NCBI RefSeq assembly: GCF_000157915.1
Contig: NZ_EQ973643.1
Coordinates: forward strand, 427,065 to 460,856
Direction of reading: 5' to 3'
DNA from: Phocaeicola coprophilus DSM 18228 = JCM 13818
GTDB taxonomy: Bacteria > Bacteroidota > Bacteroidia > Bacteroidales > Bacteroidaceae
Length of the DNA: 33,792 nucleotides
Positions 16,153 through 23,563 of this stretch are shown here, piece after piece. Made by a program: the position numbers and the translations under genes. The first letter of the stretch is position 1; every line of letters begins with the position of its first letter. The notes below the pieces were generated by a model that worked only from the letters and a program-made list of their open reading frames with translations, was not told where the DNA came from and did not search any database.

Positions 16153-17658
16153 ATGAATTCAACGAAAGTGATAGGAAAACTGTTCACATCCAGGCAGAAA
16201 GCCACTGACTTATACGCCACTCAGGCAGAAGCCATCCAGGAACGGGTTTTCCAGAAACTGATACAAACAGCAGCTCCCACGGAATGGGGAAAGAAATATG
16301 ATTACGCACGAATCAGAAACTATACAGACTTCCAGCGCGTACCGGTACAAACCTATGAAGAAATCAAAGGTTATGTAGACCGTATGCGTCACGGCGAAGC
16401 CGATGTGTTATGGCCGGGAAAAGTACGCTGGTATGCCAAATCATCGGGAACGACCAACGACAAGAGTAAATTCATCCCTGTCAGCAAGGACGGTCTGCAC
16501 GGCATCCACTACAAGGGAGGAACCGATGCCGTAGCTCTCTATCTGCGCGAAAATCCCGAAAGCCGCTTCTTCTCGGGCAAAGGACTGATTCTGGGAGGAA
16601 GCCACAGCCCCAACTACAATGTCAAGGACAGTCTGGTGGGCGACCTTTCTGCCATCCTGATCCAGAACATCAATCCGCTGGTGAACTTCATCCGCGTACC
16701 GAGCAAGGAAATCGCGCTTCTGTCAGAATTTGAAGAGAAGGTGGAACGCATTGCCAGCACGACCATCCACGAAAATGTGACCAACCTCTCCGGAGTACCC
16801 TCCTGGATGATGGCAGTCATAAAACGAATTCTGGAAAAGACGGGTGCAAAGACCCTCGACGAAGTATGGCCCAATCTGGAAGTATTCTTCCACGGAGGCG
16901 TATGTTTCACTCCCTACCGGGAACAATACAAACGGCTGATCGCCAGTCCCCGCATGCACTATATGGAAACATACAATGCCAGTGAAGGCTTCTTCGGACT
17001 GCAGAACGATCTCTCCGACCCTGCCATGCTGCTGATGCTGGACTACGATGTATTCTACGAATTCATTTCTCTGGACGAATTTGACAGCCCGAATCCGACC
17101 ATCGTACCCCTGACCGGTATCGAAGTGGGACGCAATTATGCCATCGTCATCAGTACTTCCTGCGGACTGTGGCGGTACATTCTCGGTGATACAGTGAAGT
17201 TTACTCAGAAAGATCCCTATAAATTCATTATCTCCGGACGTACCAAACACTTCATCAATGCCTTTGGAGAAGAGCTGATGGTGGATAATGCCGAAAAAGG
17301 ACTGGCACGTGCCTGTGCCGAAACCGGAGCACAAGTGCTGGAATATTCTGCCGCACCGGTTTTCATGGACGACAATGCCAAATGCCGTCACCAGTGGCTG
17401 ATTGAATTCAGTGTCCAGCCCGATTCACTGGAGCATTTCCGTCATGCACTGGACAAGGCTCTGCAGGAAATCAATTCCGACTATGAAGCCAAACGCCACA
17501 AGGATATTACTCTGCAGGAACTGGAAATCATCCCTGCACGTCCGAATCTGTTCCATGACTGGCTGAAACAGAAAGGAAAACTGGGCGGACAGCACAAAGT
17601 GCCACGCCTGAGCAATAATCGTGACTACATAGAAGAAATGCTGAAACTGAACTCATGA
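16153..17658 (+). CDS. GH3 auxin-responsive-promoter family protein (adenylate-forming)
   Basis: This 501-residue protein belongs to the plant-named GH3 superfamily, unrelated to glycoside hydrolase family 3. Members adenylate a carboxylic acid with ATP and often transfer it to an amine; the bacterial substrate is unknown. The ATP-binding motif YAKSSGTTNDKSKFIPVS lies about residues 94-111. Further support comes from the Gly-rich GLILGGSHSP, the conserved YNASEGFFG, and the C-terminal segment SGRTKHFINAFGEELMVDN. It has no signal peptide and is cytoplasmic. Its TGA overlaps the ATG of the following lipoprotein gene (ATGA), which argues for co-translation with an envelope lipoprotein and a DUF3108 protein. 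That neighbourhood suggests, without proving, a role in modifying an envelope component. Confidence 0.9.
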   Translation: MNSTKVIGKLFTSRQKATDLYATQAEAIQERVFQKLIQTAAPTEWGKKYDYARIRNYTDFQRVPVQTYEEIKGYVDRMRHGEADVLWPGKVRWYAKSSGTTNDKSKFIPVSKDGLHGIHYKGGTDAVALYLRENPESRFFSGKGLILGGSHSPNYNVKDSLVGDLSAILIQNINPLVNFIRVPSKEIALLSEFEEKVERIASTTIHENVTNLSGVPSWMMAVIKRILEKTGAKTLDEVWPNLEVFFHGGVCFTPYREQYKRLIASPRMHYMETYNASEGFFGLQNDLSDPAMLLMLDYDVFYEFISLDEFDSPNPTIVPLTGIEVGRNYAIVISTSCGLWRYILGDTVKFTQKDPYKFIISGRTKHFINAFGEELMVDNAEKGLARACAETGAQVLEYSAAPVFMDDNAKCRHQWLIEFSVQPDSLEHFRHALDKALQEINSDYEAKRHKDITLQELEIIPARPNLFHDWLKQKGKLGGQHKVPRLSNNRDYIEEMLKLNS

Positions 17659-19193
17659 ACCGACGCAGACTGACCCAATATCTCACCTTCCTGCTGGTGC
17701 TTGCCGGACTGTATGCCTGTGCCAGCCAGGGACAACCCGACGGAGGCCCTTATGACGAGACTCCGCCTAAGTTCGTACGCGCCAATCCGGAACCGGGAGC
17801 CATCAACAACAAGCGCAAGAAAATCTCCATCGAATTCGATGAATACATCAAACTGGAGAAAGCTTCTGAAAAGGTAATCTTTTCACCCCCGCAACAGGAA
17901 AGCCCCGAACTCAAGGTAAACGGACATCGGGTGAGCGTGGAATACATGGATTCGCTGAGACCCAACACCACTTACACCATCGACTTCGGTGATGCAATCG
18001 TGGACAACAACGAAGGAAATCCGCTGGGAAATTTTGCCTATACCTTTTCCACCGGACCGACAATTGACACCATGGAAGTTTCGGGAACAATCCTCAATGC
18101 CCAGGACCTGGAACCGATCAAAGGCATTCAGGTGGGATTACACCAGAACCTGAACGATTCAGCATTCACAACCCTGCCGTTCGACCGTATCTCGCGTACA
18201 GACAGCCGGGGACACTTCGTCATCCGGGGTATCGCTCCCGGAAGTTACCGCATCTATGCACTGATGGACGGAAACCAGAACTATATCTTCGACTCGAAGA
18301 CGGAAACCATTGCCTATCAGGATTCACTGGTGATTCCTTCGACCACCGGAGCCGTAAGACAGGATACGATATGGCATGAAAACGATACGCTTCACTACGA
18401 TACCATCTATCAGGTGAACTATACCCGCTTCCTGCCCGACAACCTCCTGCTGCGCGCTTTCAAGGAAGAAAACAACCTGCAATATCTGGTGAAAAGCGAA
18501 CGTGAGCAGACTTACCGTTTCTCGCTTTACTTCAACACCAAAGCCGATACCCTTCCCACGGTCAAGGGACTGGATTTCGACGAAAAGGATGCTTTCATCA
18601 TCGAGAACACGGAACGGAACGATACCATCCGCTACTGGATCAAGGATACAACGCTTTGTGAGCGCGATACTTTGACCCTGCAACTGGGCTATCTCGCTAC
18701 GGACACGCTGGGAAAACTGGTGCCCAGGACAGATACCCTGCGCATGGTGAACAAAATCAACAGACAACGCCGCCTGGCCATGGCTGAAGAAGCCCGTAAG
18801 GAGAAAGAAAAAGAGCGTAAAAAACGGGCTAAAAAAGGAGATACACTGGCTGTTGAAACCAAATTCCTAAAGATCAGTGTAGACGCACCGTCCAGTCTGG
18901 ATCTGAACCGTAACATTACGCTGACTTTCGATGAACCGCTGGAAAGCATTGATACCACGGCTATCCACATCAGCCAGAAAGTAGATACCATCTGGGAAGA
19001 AAGACCTTTCATCTTCCTCGCCGACAGTGTTGTCCCCCGGAAATACCAGATCCTGGCCGACTGGCAACCCGGACAGGAATACCGGCTGAACATTGACTCG
19101 CTCGGATTCAAGGGTATTTATGGACTTTACACAAACAAAGTGGAAAATACGCTGAAGGTCAAGACACTTGAAGCTACGGAACGCTCTATCTGA
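17655..19193 (+). CDS. Ig-like domain lipoprotein, N-terminal part of a frameshifted gene
   Basis: This 512-residue reading frame starts with a lipoprotein signal ending LYAC (C22), so it would be a lipid-anchored envelope protein. Residues about 33-140 form an Ig-like (SbsA/Big_5 type) domain beginning DETPPKFVRANPEPG. A carboxypeptidase-regulatory-like beta domain follows (about 145-220), and a second Ig-like segment is seen near 410-500. A Lys/Arg/Glu-rich linker lies about residues 376-398. The frame ends early: after KVKTLE the codons read ATERSI and stop at 19191-19193, while the +2 frame from 19175 continues with obvious protein for 136 more residues. A single base missing near 19173-19175 explains this. 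Function is unknown; a surface or cell-envelope role is inferred. Start codon ATGA overlaps the upstream gene. Confidence 0.75.
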   Translation: MNRRRLTQYLTFLLVLAGLYACASQGQPDGGPYDETPPKFVRANPEPGAINNKRKKISIEFDEYIKLEKASEKVIFSPPQQESPELKVNGHRVSVEYMDSLRPNTTYTIDFGDAIVDNNEGNPLGNFAYTFSTGPTIDTMEVSGTILNAQDLEPIKGIQVGLHQNLNDSAFTTLPFDRISRTDSRGHFVIRGIAPGSYRIYALMDGNQNYIFDSKTETIAYQDSLVIPSTTGAVRQDTIWHENDTLHYDTIYQVNYTRFLPDNLLLRAFKEENNLQYLVKSEREQTYRFSLYFNTKADTLPTVKGLDFDEKDAFIIENTERNDTIRYWIKDTTLCERDTLTLQLGYLATDTLGKLVPRTDTLRMVNKINRQRRLAMAEEARKEKEKERKKRAKKGDTLAVETKFLKISVDAPSSLDLNRNITLTFDEPLESIDTTAIHISQKVDTIWEERPFIFLADSVVPRKYQILADWQPGQEYRLNIDSLGFKGIYGLYTNKVENTLKVKTLEATERSI

Positions 19194-19585
19194 ACATTGT
19201 TGGAGCCGGGCCCCATGCCATCGTGCAACTGCTCAACTCAACCGATGCCGTCGTACGCCAGCAACCCGTCAGCAACAAGAAGACATGCGACTTCTACTTC
19301 CTGCAGCCAGGAACCAAATACTATATCCGCCTGTTCAACGATGACAACAACAACGGAGTATGGGATACAGGTAACTATGCAAACAAGATCCAGCCGGAAG
19401 AAGTGTTCTATTTCCCCAAAGTGTGGGAAATGAAAGCCAACTTCGAGTTTGAAGAGACATGGAACATTCATGCCCTCCCGCTGGACAAGCAGAAGCCCGA
19501 CGAAATCAAGAAACAGAAACCGGAAGAAAGCAAGAAAATAAAAGACCGGAATAAAGAACGTGCAAAGAAACTAGGAAGGACTTGA
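19175..19585 (+). pseudogene. C-terminal part of the Ig-like lipoprotein, out of frame after a one-base deletion
   Basis: From 19175 the shifted frame reads YGTLYLNIVGAG and continues through FYFLQPGTKYYIRLFNDDN and NNGVWDTGNY to a Lys-rich tail, stopping at TGA 19583-19585. This is the expected C-terminal domain of the preceding protein: DxNxNGxWDTG is a typical end of such Ig-like lipoproteins, and no start codon precedes its first strands. The first ATG in this frame (19223) would give 120 residues without a signal peptide. The whole gene 17655-19585 would encode about 643 residues if one base were restored. No slippery heptamer is seen at the junction, so programmed frameshifting is unlikely; a real mutation or a sequencing error remain. 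Confidence 0.7.
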
Positions 19586-19590
19586 CAAAC

Positions 19591-20406
19591 ATGATAAAGA
19601 AAATCATCCTTTGCCTCTGCCTCCTGATGGGAGGCATGGCAGCACAAGCTCAATGCGGTGCCGAGAACACGGCCATCAAACCGGGAGAAACTTTATCCTA
19701 CCGGCTGAAGTTCAACTGGAAGTTTATCTGGGTAAATGTCGGCTGGGCCAAAATGACGGTGAACACCACGACCTATAAAGGCCAGCCCTGCCTGCAGACA
19801 GACCTTCTGTCGTTCACCAAACCCAGTATCGACAAGTTTTTCAAGATGCGCGACACCCTGACCTGTATCACTACAGAAAAGCTGGAACCGCTTTACTTCC
19901 GCAAAGGAGCCGAAGAAGGCAAACGCTACACAGTAGATGAGGTCAATTTTTCCTACCGCAACGGAAAATGTATCGTCGACCAGCAGCGCAGTGTGAACCG
20001 GGGTACTCCCGACAAGCATCACGATGAAATGCCGGTCTGCGTCTATGACATGCTGAGCATCCTGCTTCAGGCACGTTCGTATGATCCCACCGACTATCGT
20101 CCGGGGCAGAAAATCCTGTTTTCCATGGCTACGGGACGAGCCATAGAAAAACAGACCCTGATCTATCGCCGCAAAGAAAACTACGAAGCAGAAAACGGAG
20201 TGACATACCGCTGTCTGGTTTTTTCATTGGTGGAATACACCAAAGAAAATAAAGAAAAGGAAGTCATTACTTTCTATATCACCGACGACCTGAACCATCT
20301 GCCGGTCCGTCTGGATATGTACCTCAACTTCGGCTCCGCCAAGGCTTTCCTCAGCGATATCAAAGGAAACAGATATCCGCTGACTTCCATCGTCAAGACG
20401 AAGTGA
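19591..20406 (+). CDS. DUF3108 domain-containing exported protein
   Basis: This 271-residue protein starts at the ATG at 19591, which gives a clean signal peptide (MIKKIILCLCLLMGGMAAQA). A TTG nine bases upstream, overlapping the previous stop, is a less likely start. The mature protein is a beta-rich DUF3108 domain running from GETLSYRLKFNWKFIWVNVG to the C-terminal PVRLDMYLNFGSAKAFL. DUF3108 proteins are periplasmic or envelope proteins of unknown biochemical role. It is the last gene of the GH3-auxin/Ig-lipoprotein operon, five bases after the preceding stop, and is followed about 47 bases later by a strong terminator. Confidence 0.88.
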   Translation: MIKKIILCLCLLMGGMAAQAQCGAENTAIKPGETLSYRLKFNWKFIWVNVGWAKMTVNTTTYKGQPCLQTDLLSFTKPSIDKFFKMRDTLTCITTEKLEPLYFRKGAEEGKRYTVDEVNFSYRNGKCIVDQQRSVNRGTPDKHHDEMPVCVYDMLSILLQARSYDPTDYRPGQKILFSMATGRAIEKQTLIYRRKENYEAENGVTYRCLVFSLVEYTKENKEKEVITFYITDDLNHLPVRLDMYLNFGSAKAFLSDIKGNRYPLTSIVKTK

Positions 20407-20452
20407 CATCTTCCTTTCGCAGGAGGATAAACTTCACTTCATATCATATCAT

Positions 20453-20493
20453 TTCCCTGGAGAGAACACCGGTTTTCTTCAGGGAAAATTTTT
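20453..20493 (+). terminator. Rho-independent terminator after the DUF3108 gene
   Basis: TTCCCTGGAGAGAA (20453-20466) pairs with TTTTCTTCAGGGAA (20473-20486) with two G-T wobbles around a 6-base loop CACCGG. A T-run follows at 20489-20493. It closes the operon directly before the tandem repeats begin. Confidence 0.75.
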
Positions 20494-20656
20494 GTTTCGT
20501 GCCGGTGAAACTGTTGTTTCGTGCCGGTGAAACTGCTGTTTCATGCTGGTGAAACTTTTGTTTCGTGCTAGTGGAACTTTTATTTTCTGCTGGTGGAACT
20601 TTTGTTTTCAGTCTGTGGAACTTTTATTTCATCCTGGTGGAACTGCTGTTTCGTGC
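20494..20656. repeat. Array of seven and a half 22-bp direct tandem repeats
   Basis: Seven full units start at 20494, 20516, 20538, 20560, 20582, 20604 and 20626, and a 9-base partial unit starts at 20648. Each unit is exactly 22 bases with no spacer: GTTTC, then GTGCYGGTG, then RAACT and a 3-base end of mostly T. GTTTC and GAAAC (or GGAAC) within a unit can form a small hairpin in RNA, with a G-T wobble in the variant units. Unit length is not a multiple of three, so the open frames that cross the array are by-products. No gene overlaps it. Confidence 0.9.
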
Positions 20657-20806
20657 AGAAAACACCGACGGATCATCTGCAAGAAATTCCCCAAACGAAA
20701 GTATTATTCCACTCCATCCATACCTGAAAGTCCCGGTATTTCCTGCAAAGTCTGATTCAAATTCTTCGTAAAAATACTTCGTCATACAAGATTTCTCTGT
20801 AATTTT

Positions 20807-20858
20807 AAGTGCTTTTAATTATTAAACTTACATAATATTTCTATGAAAAATATTCTGA
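20807..20858 (+). repeat. Leader and start region of the GH116 gene, duplicated at 26097-26146
   Basis: 20807-20828 (AAGTGCTTTTAATTATTAAA then CT) matches 26097-26118 at 21 of 22 bases. The ATG plus next 13 bases (20843-20858) match 26131-26146 at 16 of 16. The spacer between the two blocks is 14 bases here and 12 in the other copy. Confidence 0.75.
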
Positions 20859-23383
20859 CAATCATCACCTTGCTGCCGACACTGCTTTGCGCTCAGGAGT
20901 GGAAAGCCGGAGACTGGCCGGTTTTAAGGCACTATGACCAGCAACATTTGTATCAGATAGCTTTGCCTCTTGGGGGAATAGGTACAGGAACCGTATCATT
21001 AGGCGGACGGGGAGAGCTCCGCGACTGGGAAATCATGAACGTGCCCGGCAAGAAATACAGTACCGTCACCACCGGTAACAACGCCCCTTTCTTTGCCATT
21101 TATACGAAACCCGAAAAAGGAGAAGCACAGACAACCCTGCTGGCAGGAGCACTGTATGACCAGGAATATCTGCACTACGAGGGAAGACCCGTAAACCACC
21201 ACGGACTGCCCCGGTTCAAGAACAGTTCATTCGATGCAGCCTACCCATTCGGACAAGTACATCTGTCGGATAAGGGAATCCCGGTTGAAGTGACCGTCAA
21301 AGGATTCAACCCGCTTGTTCCGGGTGATGCCGAAGCCAGCGGAATTCCCATAGCCGTTCTCTGCTATGAGGTAACAAACACATCCCAAACCCCGGTCGAT
21401 GTATCTATCTGCGGTTCTATCAGAAACTTCATCGGCAAGGACGGCAGCAAGTTTGTGACCGACTGGAAAGGAGACTATATACCTGTCGGCTGCAAAGACA
21501 ACAGGAACATCTATAAGTCAGCTCAAGGATTACAGGGAATTTATTTCTGTTCGGAAGGAGTGGAAAAGACAGATCCTGCCTACGGAAACATGACCCTGGT
21601 CACCAATGCCCCCGAAGGTGTCACCTATCGGACTTCCTCGAAAGCTGACGACTGGAGCAACGGTATTCTGGGCTTCTGGGACGACTTCAGTGCAGACGGT
21701 GAACTGACGGAAATGAGTAAACAATATGATGCCGACCCGATGGCTTCCCTTGCAGTAAAAAAGAAACTGGCTCCCGGGGAAACCCGTTCATTCACTTTCT
21801 TCCTCACCTGGAACTTCCCCAACCGGAAAGCATGGTCATCTTCTGTAATCGGCAATTACTACAGTCAGCAATATCCTGATTCCTGGGAAACAGCACGGAA
21901 AATCATCCCTCAAATGCCGGAACTGGAGAAACGGACCTTGGAATTCGTCAACAGCCTGCTGGAATGTTCTTATCCGGATGTAGTCAAAGAAGCCGGATTA
22001 TTCAACCTCGCAACCCTGCGCTCACAAACGGTATTCCGCATTCCAAGCGGTCACCTGATGGGATGGGAAGGTGTGATGGACAGATTCGGCTCATGTATGG
22101 GCTCGTGCACCCACGTATGGAACTATGAAACGGCTACGGCTTTTCTGTTCGGCGACCTGGCCAGAACCATGCGGGATGTAGAATTCAACTACGCGACAAA
22201 GGACAACGGACTGATGAACTTCAGAGCTGCCCTGCCCCTTTCAGAGGCAGCCAAAGGCAACAGTGCAGCAGCCGACGGTCAAATGGGCTGCATCATGAAA
22301 TTCTATCGGGACTGGCAGCTATCCGGCGATTCCCGATTCCTGAAAGAAAACTGGGCACAAGTCAAGAAGGTATTGAGCTATGCATGGACCGAACATGGCT
22401 GGGACGATAACCAGGATGGCGTAATGGAAGGATCACAACACAATACTATGGACGTAAACTATTTCGGTCCTAACCCACAGATGGGATTCTGGTATCTCGG
22501 AGCATTAAAAGCAGCCGAAAAAATGGCACATGCCATGAAAGACCGGGCATTCGAAAAGAAATGCAGAGCTCTTTTTGAAAATGGTTCGGAATGGTTAGAC
22601 AACAATCTGTTCAACGGGGAATACTATGAGCACAAGATCACAGATCCGGAAACCTTTGAATTTCTCGACATGAATGATCCGGATACAAAGATTCCGGACT
22701 TCCAGCTCGGGAAAGGATGTCTGGTAGACCAGCTGGTAGGTCAATACATGGCACATATCTGCGGACTGGGATATCTGGCAAAGAAAGAGCATATCCGGAC
22801 AACACTGAAAAGCATCATGCGATACAATTTCAAGGAAGACTTCAGCCGGCATTTCAACAATATGCGGTCATACGTTCTTGGTGATGAAGCCGGACTTCTC
22901 ATGGCATCCTGGCCCAAAGGAAGACTGGAAGTTCCTTTCCCCTATTTTGCAGAAGTCATGACCGGCTTTGAATACTGTGCAGCCACAGGCATGATTTATG
23001 AAGGCATGGAGGAAGATGCCCTGAAGTGCATCCGGGCAATCCGGGACAGACACGACGGAGCAAAGAGAAACCCGTTCAACGAGACAGAATGCGGACACCA
23101 CTATGCCCGGTCAATGGCCAGCTGGTCTGCCATACTTGCCATGAGCGGTTACAATTACTCCGCTGTCGACCAAAGCATGCGATTCACCTCCCGCCCCGGT
23201 ACTTATTTCTGGAGCAACGGAAGTTCATGGGGAACATGCACCATAAGCCACAAGGACATCACGGTCCGTGTAGTCAAGGGCTCCCTGAAACTGTCCGCTT
23301 TAACAGTTGGAGAGAGAACGGTCAGACTGAAAAACTTCGCCCTTTCAGAAAAAGAAAGCCAGACTGTCAGTCTGAAAAAATAG
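20843..23383 (+). CDS. Glycoside hydrolase family 116 (GBA2/DUF608-like) exported enzyme
   Basis: This 846-residue protein has a short signal peptide (cleavage near LLCA-Q, residue 17). Residues about 30-330 resemble the GBA2 N-terminal beta-sandwich domain (PLGGIGTGTVSLGGRGELRDWEI). The rest is an (alpha/alpha)6 barrel of DUF608 type with GSCTHVWNYETATAFLFGDL, EGSQHNTMDV and GKGCLVDQLVGQ. D629 in VDQLVGQ matches the position of the conserved acid in GH116. GH116 includes beta-glucosidases, beta-xylosidases and glucosylceramidases, so the donor sugar here is undetermined. It is a single plus-strand gene downstream of the repeat array and ends at a strong hairpin shared with the converging barrel gene. 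Its leader and first codons are duplicated in front of GH43. Confidence 0.88.
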   Translation: MKNILTIITLLPTLLCAQEWKAGDWPVLRHYDQQHLYQIALPLGGIGTGTVSLGGRGELRDWEIMNVPGKKYSTVTTGNNAPFFAIYTKPEKGEAQTTLLAGALYDQEYLHYEGRPVNHHGLPRFKNSSFDAAYPFGQVHLSDKGIPVEVTVKGFNPLVPGDAEASGIPIAVLCYEVTNTSQTPVDVSICGSIRNFIGKDGSKFVTDWKGDYIPVGCKDNRNIYKSAQGLQGIYFCSEGVEKTDPAYGNMTLVTNAPEGVTYRTSSKADDWSNGILGFWDDFSADGELTEMSKQYDADPMASLAVKKKLAPGETRSFTFFLTWNFPNRKAWSSSVIGNYYSQQYPDSWETARKIIPQMPELEKRTLEFVNSLLECSYPDVVKEAGLFNLATLRSQTVFRIPSGHLMGWEGVMDRFGSCMGSCTHVWNYETATAFLFGDLARTMRDVEFNYATKDNGLMNFRAALPLSEAAKGNSAAADGQMGCIMKFYRDWQLSGDSRFLKENWAQVKKVLSYAWTEHGWDDNQDGVMEGSQHNTMDVNYFGPNPQMGFWYLGALKAAEKMAHAMKDRAFEKKCRALFENGSEWLDNNLFNGEYYEHKITDPETFEFLDMNDPDTKIPDFQLGKGCLVDQLVGQYMAHICGLGYLAKKEHIRTTLKSIMRYNFKEDFSRHFNNMRSYVLGDEAGLLMASWPKGRLEVPFPYFAEVMTGFEYCAATGMIYEGMEEDALKCIRAIRDRHDGAKRNPFNETECGHHYARSMASWSAILAMSGYNYSAVDQSMRFTSRPGTYFWSNGSSWGTCTISHKDITVRVVKGSLKLSALTVGERTVRLKNFALSEKESQTVSLKK

Positions 23384-23476
23384 CGGTATCTGTCTAATCA
23401 GACGGCAGACCTGGTACCATCGCAGCAGATTCTCCTGCCAAAGATAGATACAATGGAACCATACCGCCCGTTCAAC

Positions 23477-23521
23477 ACCGGCCCATCACGAAAACTGCAA
23501 ACAGATTCATGATGGGCCGGT
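23477..23521. terminator. Bidirectional terminator between GH116 and the barrel gene
   Basis: A perfect 12-bp G+C-rich stem (ACCGGCCCATCA at 23477-23488 with TGATGGGCCGGT at 23510-23521), extended by two more pairs after a mismatch, lies between the converging stops. A weak T-rich tract (TAAATCTTTT) follows on the plus strand. Confidence 0.7.
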
Positions 23522-23563
23522 TAAATCTTTTAGCTTATTTGCCAGACTTCCTTACAATAAGTC

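Noticed and set aside
16153-17658. Reading this gene as glycoside hydrolase family 3
   Set aside because: The name GH3 here refers to the plant auxin-responsive family; the sequence has an ATP-binding SSGTT motif and no glycosidase features.
19160-19200. Programmed ribosomal frameshift in the Ig-like lipoprotein gene
   Set aside because: The junction CTTGAAGCTACGG has no slippery heptamer and no evident downstream structure; a one-base loss is simpler.
20494-20656. CRISPR array
   Set aside because: Repeats are contiguous without spacers and no cas gene is near.
20543-20771. Two open frames of about 70 codons across the tandem repeats
   Set aside because: They are created by the 22-base repeat, which is open in all frames; no start signal or protein feature supports them.
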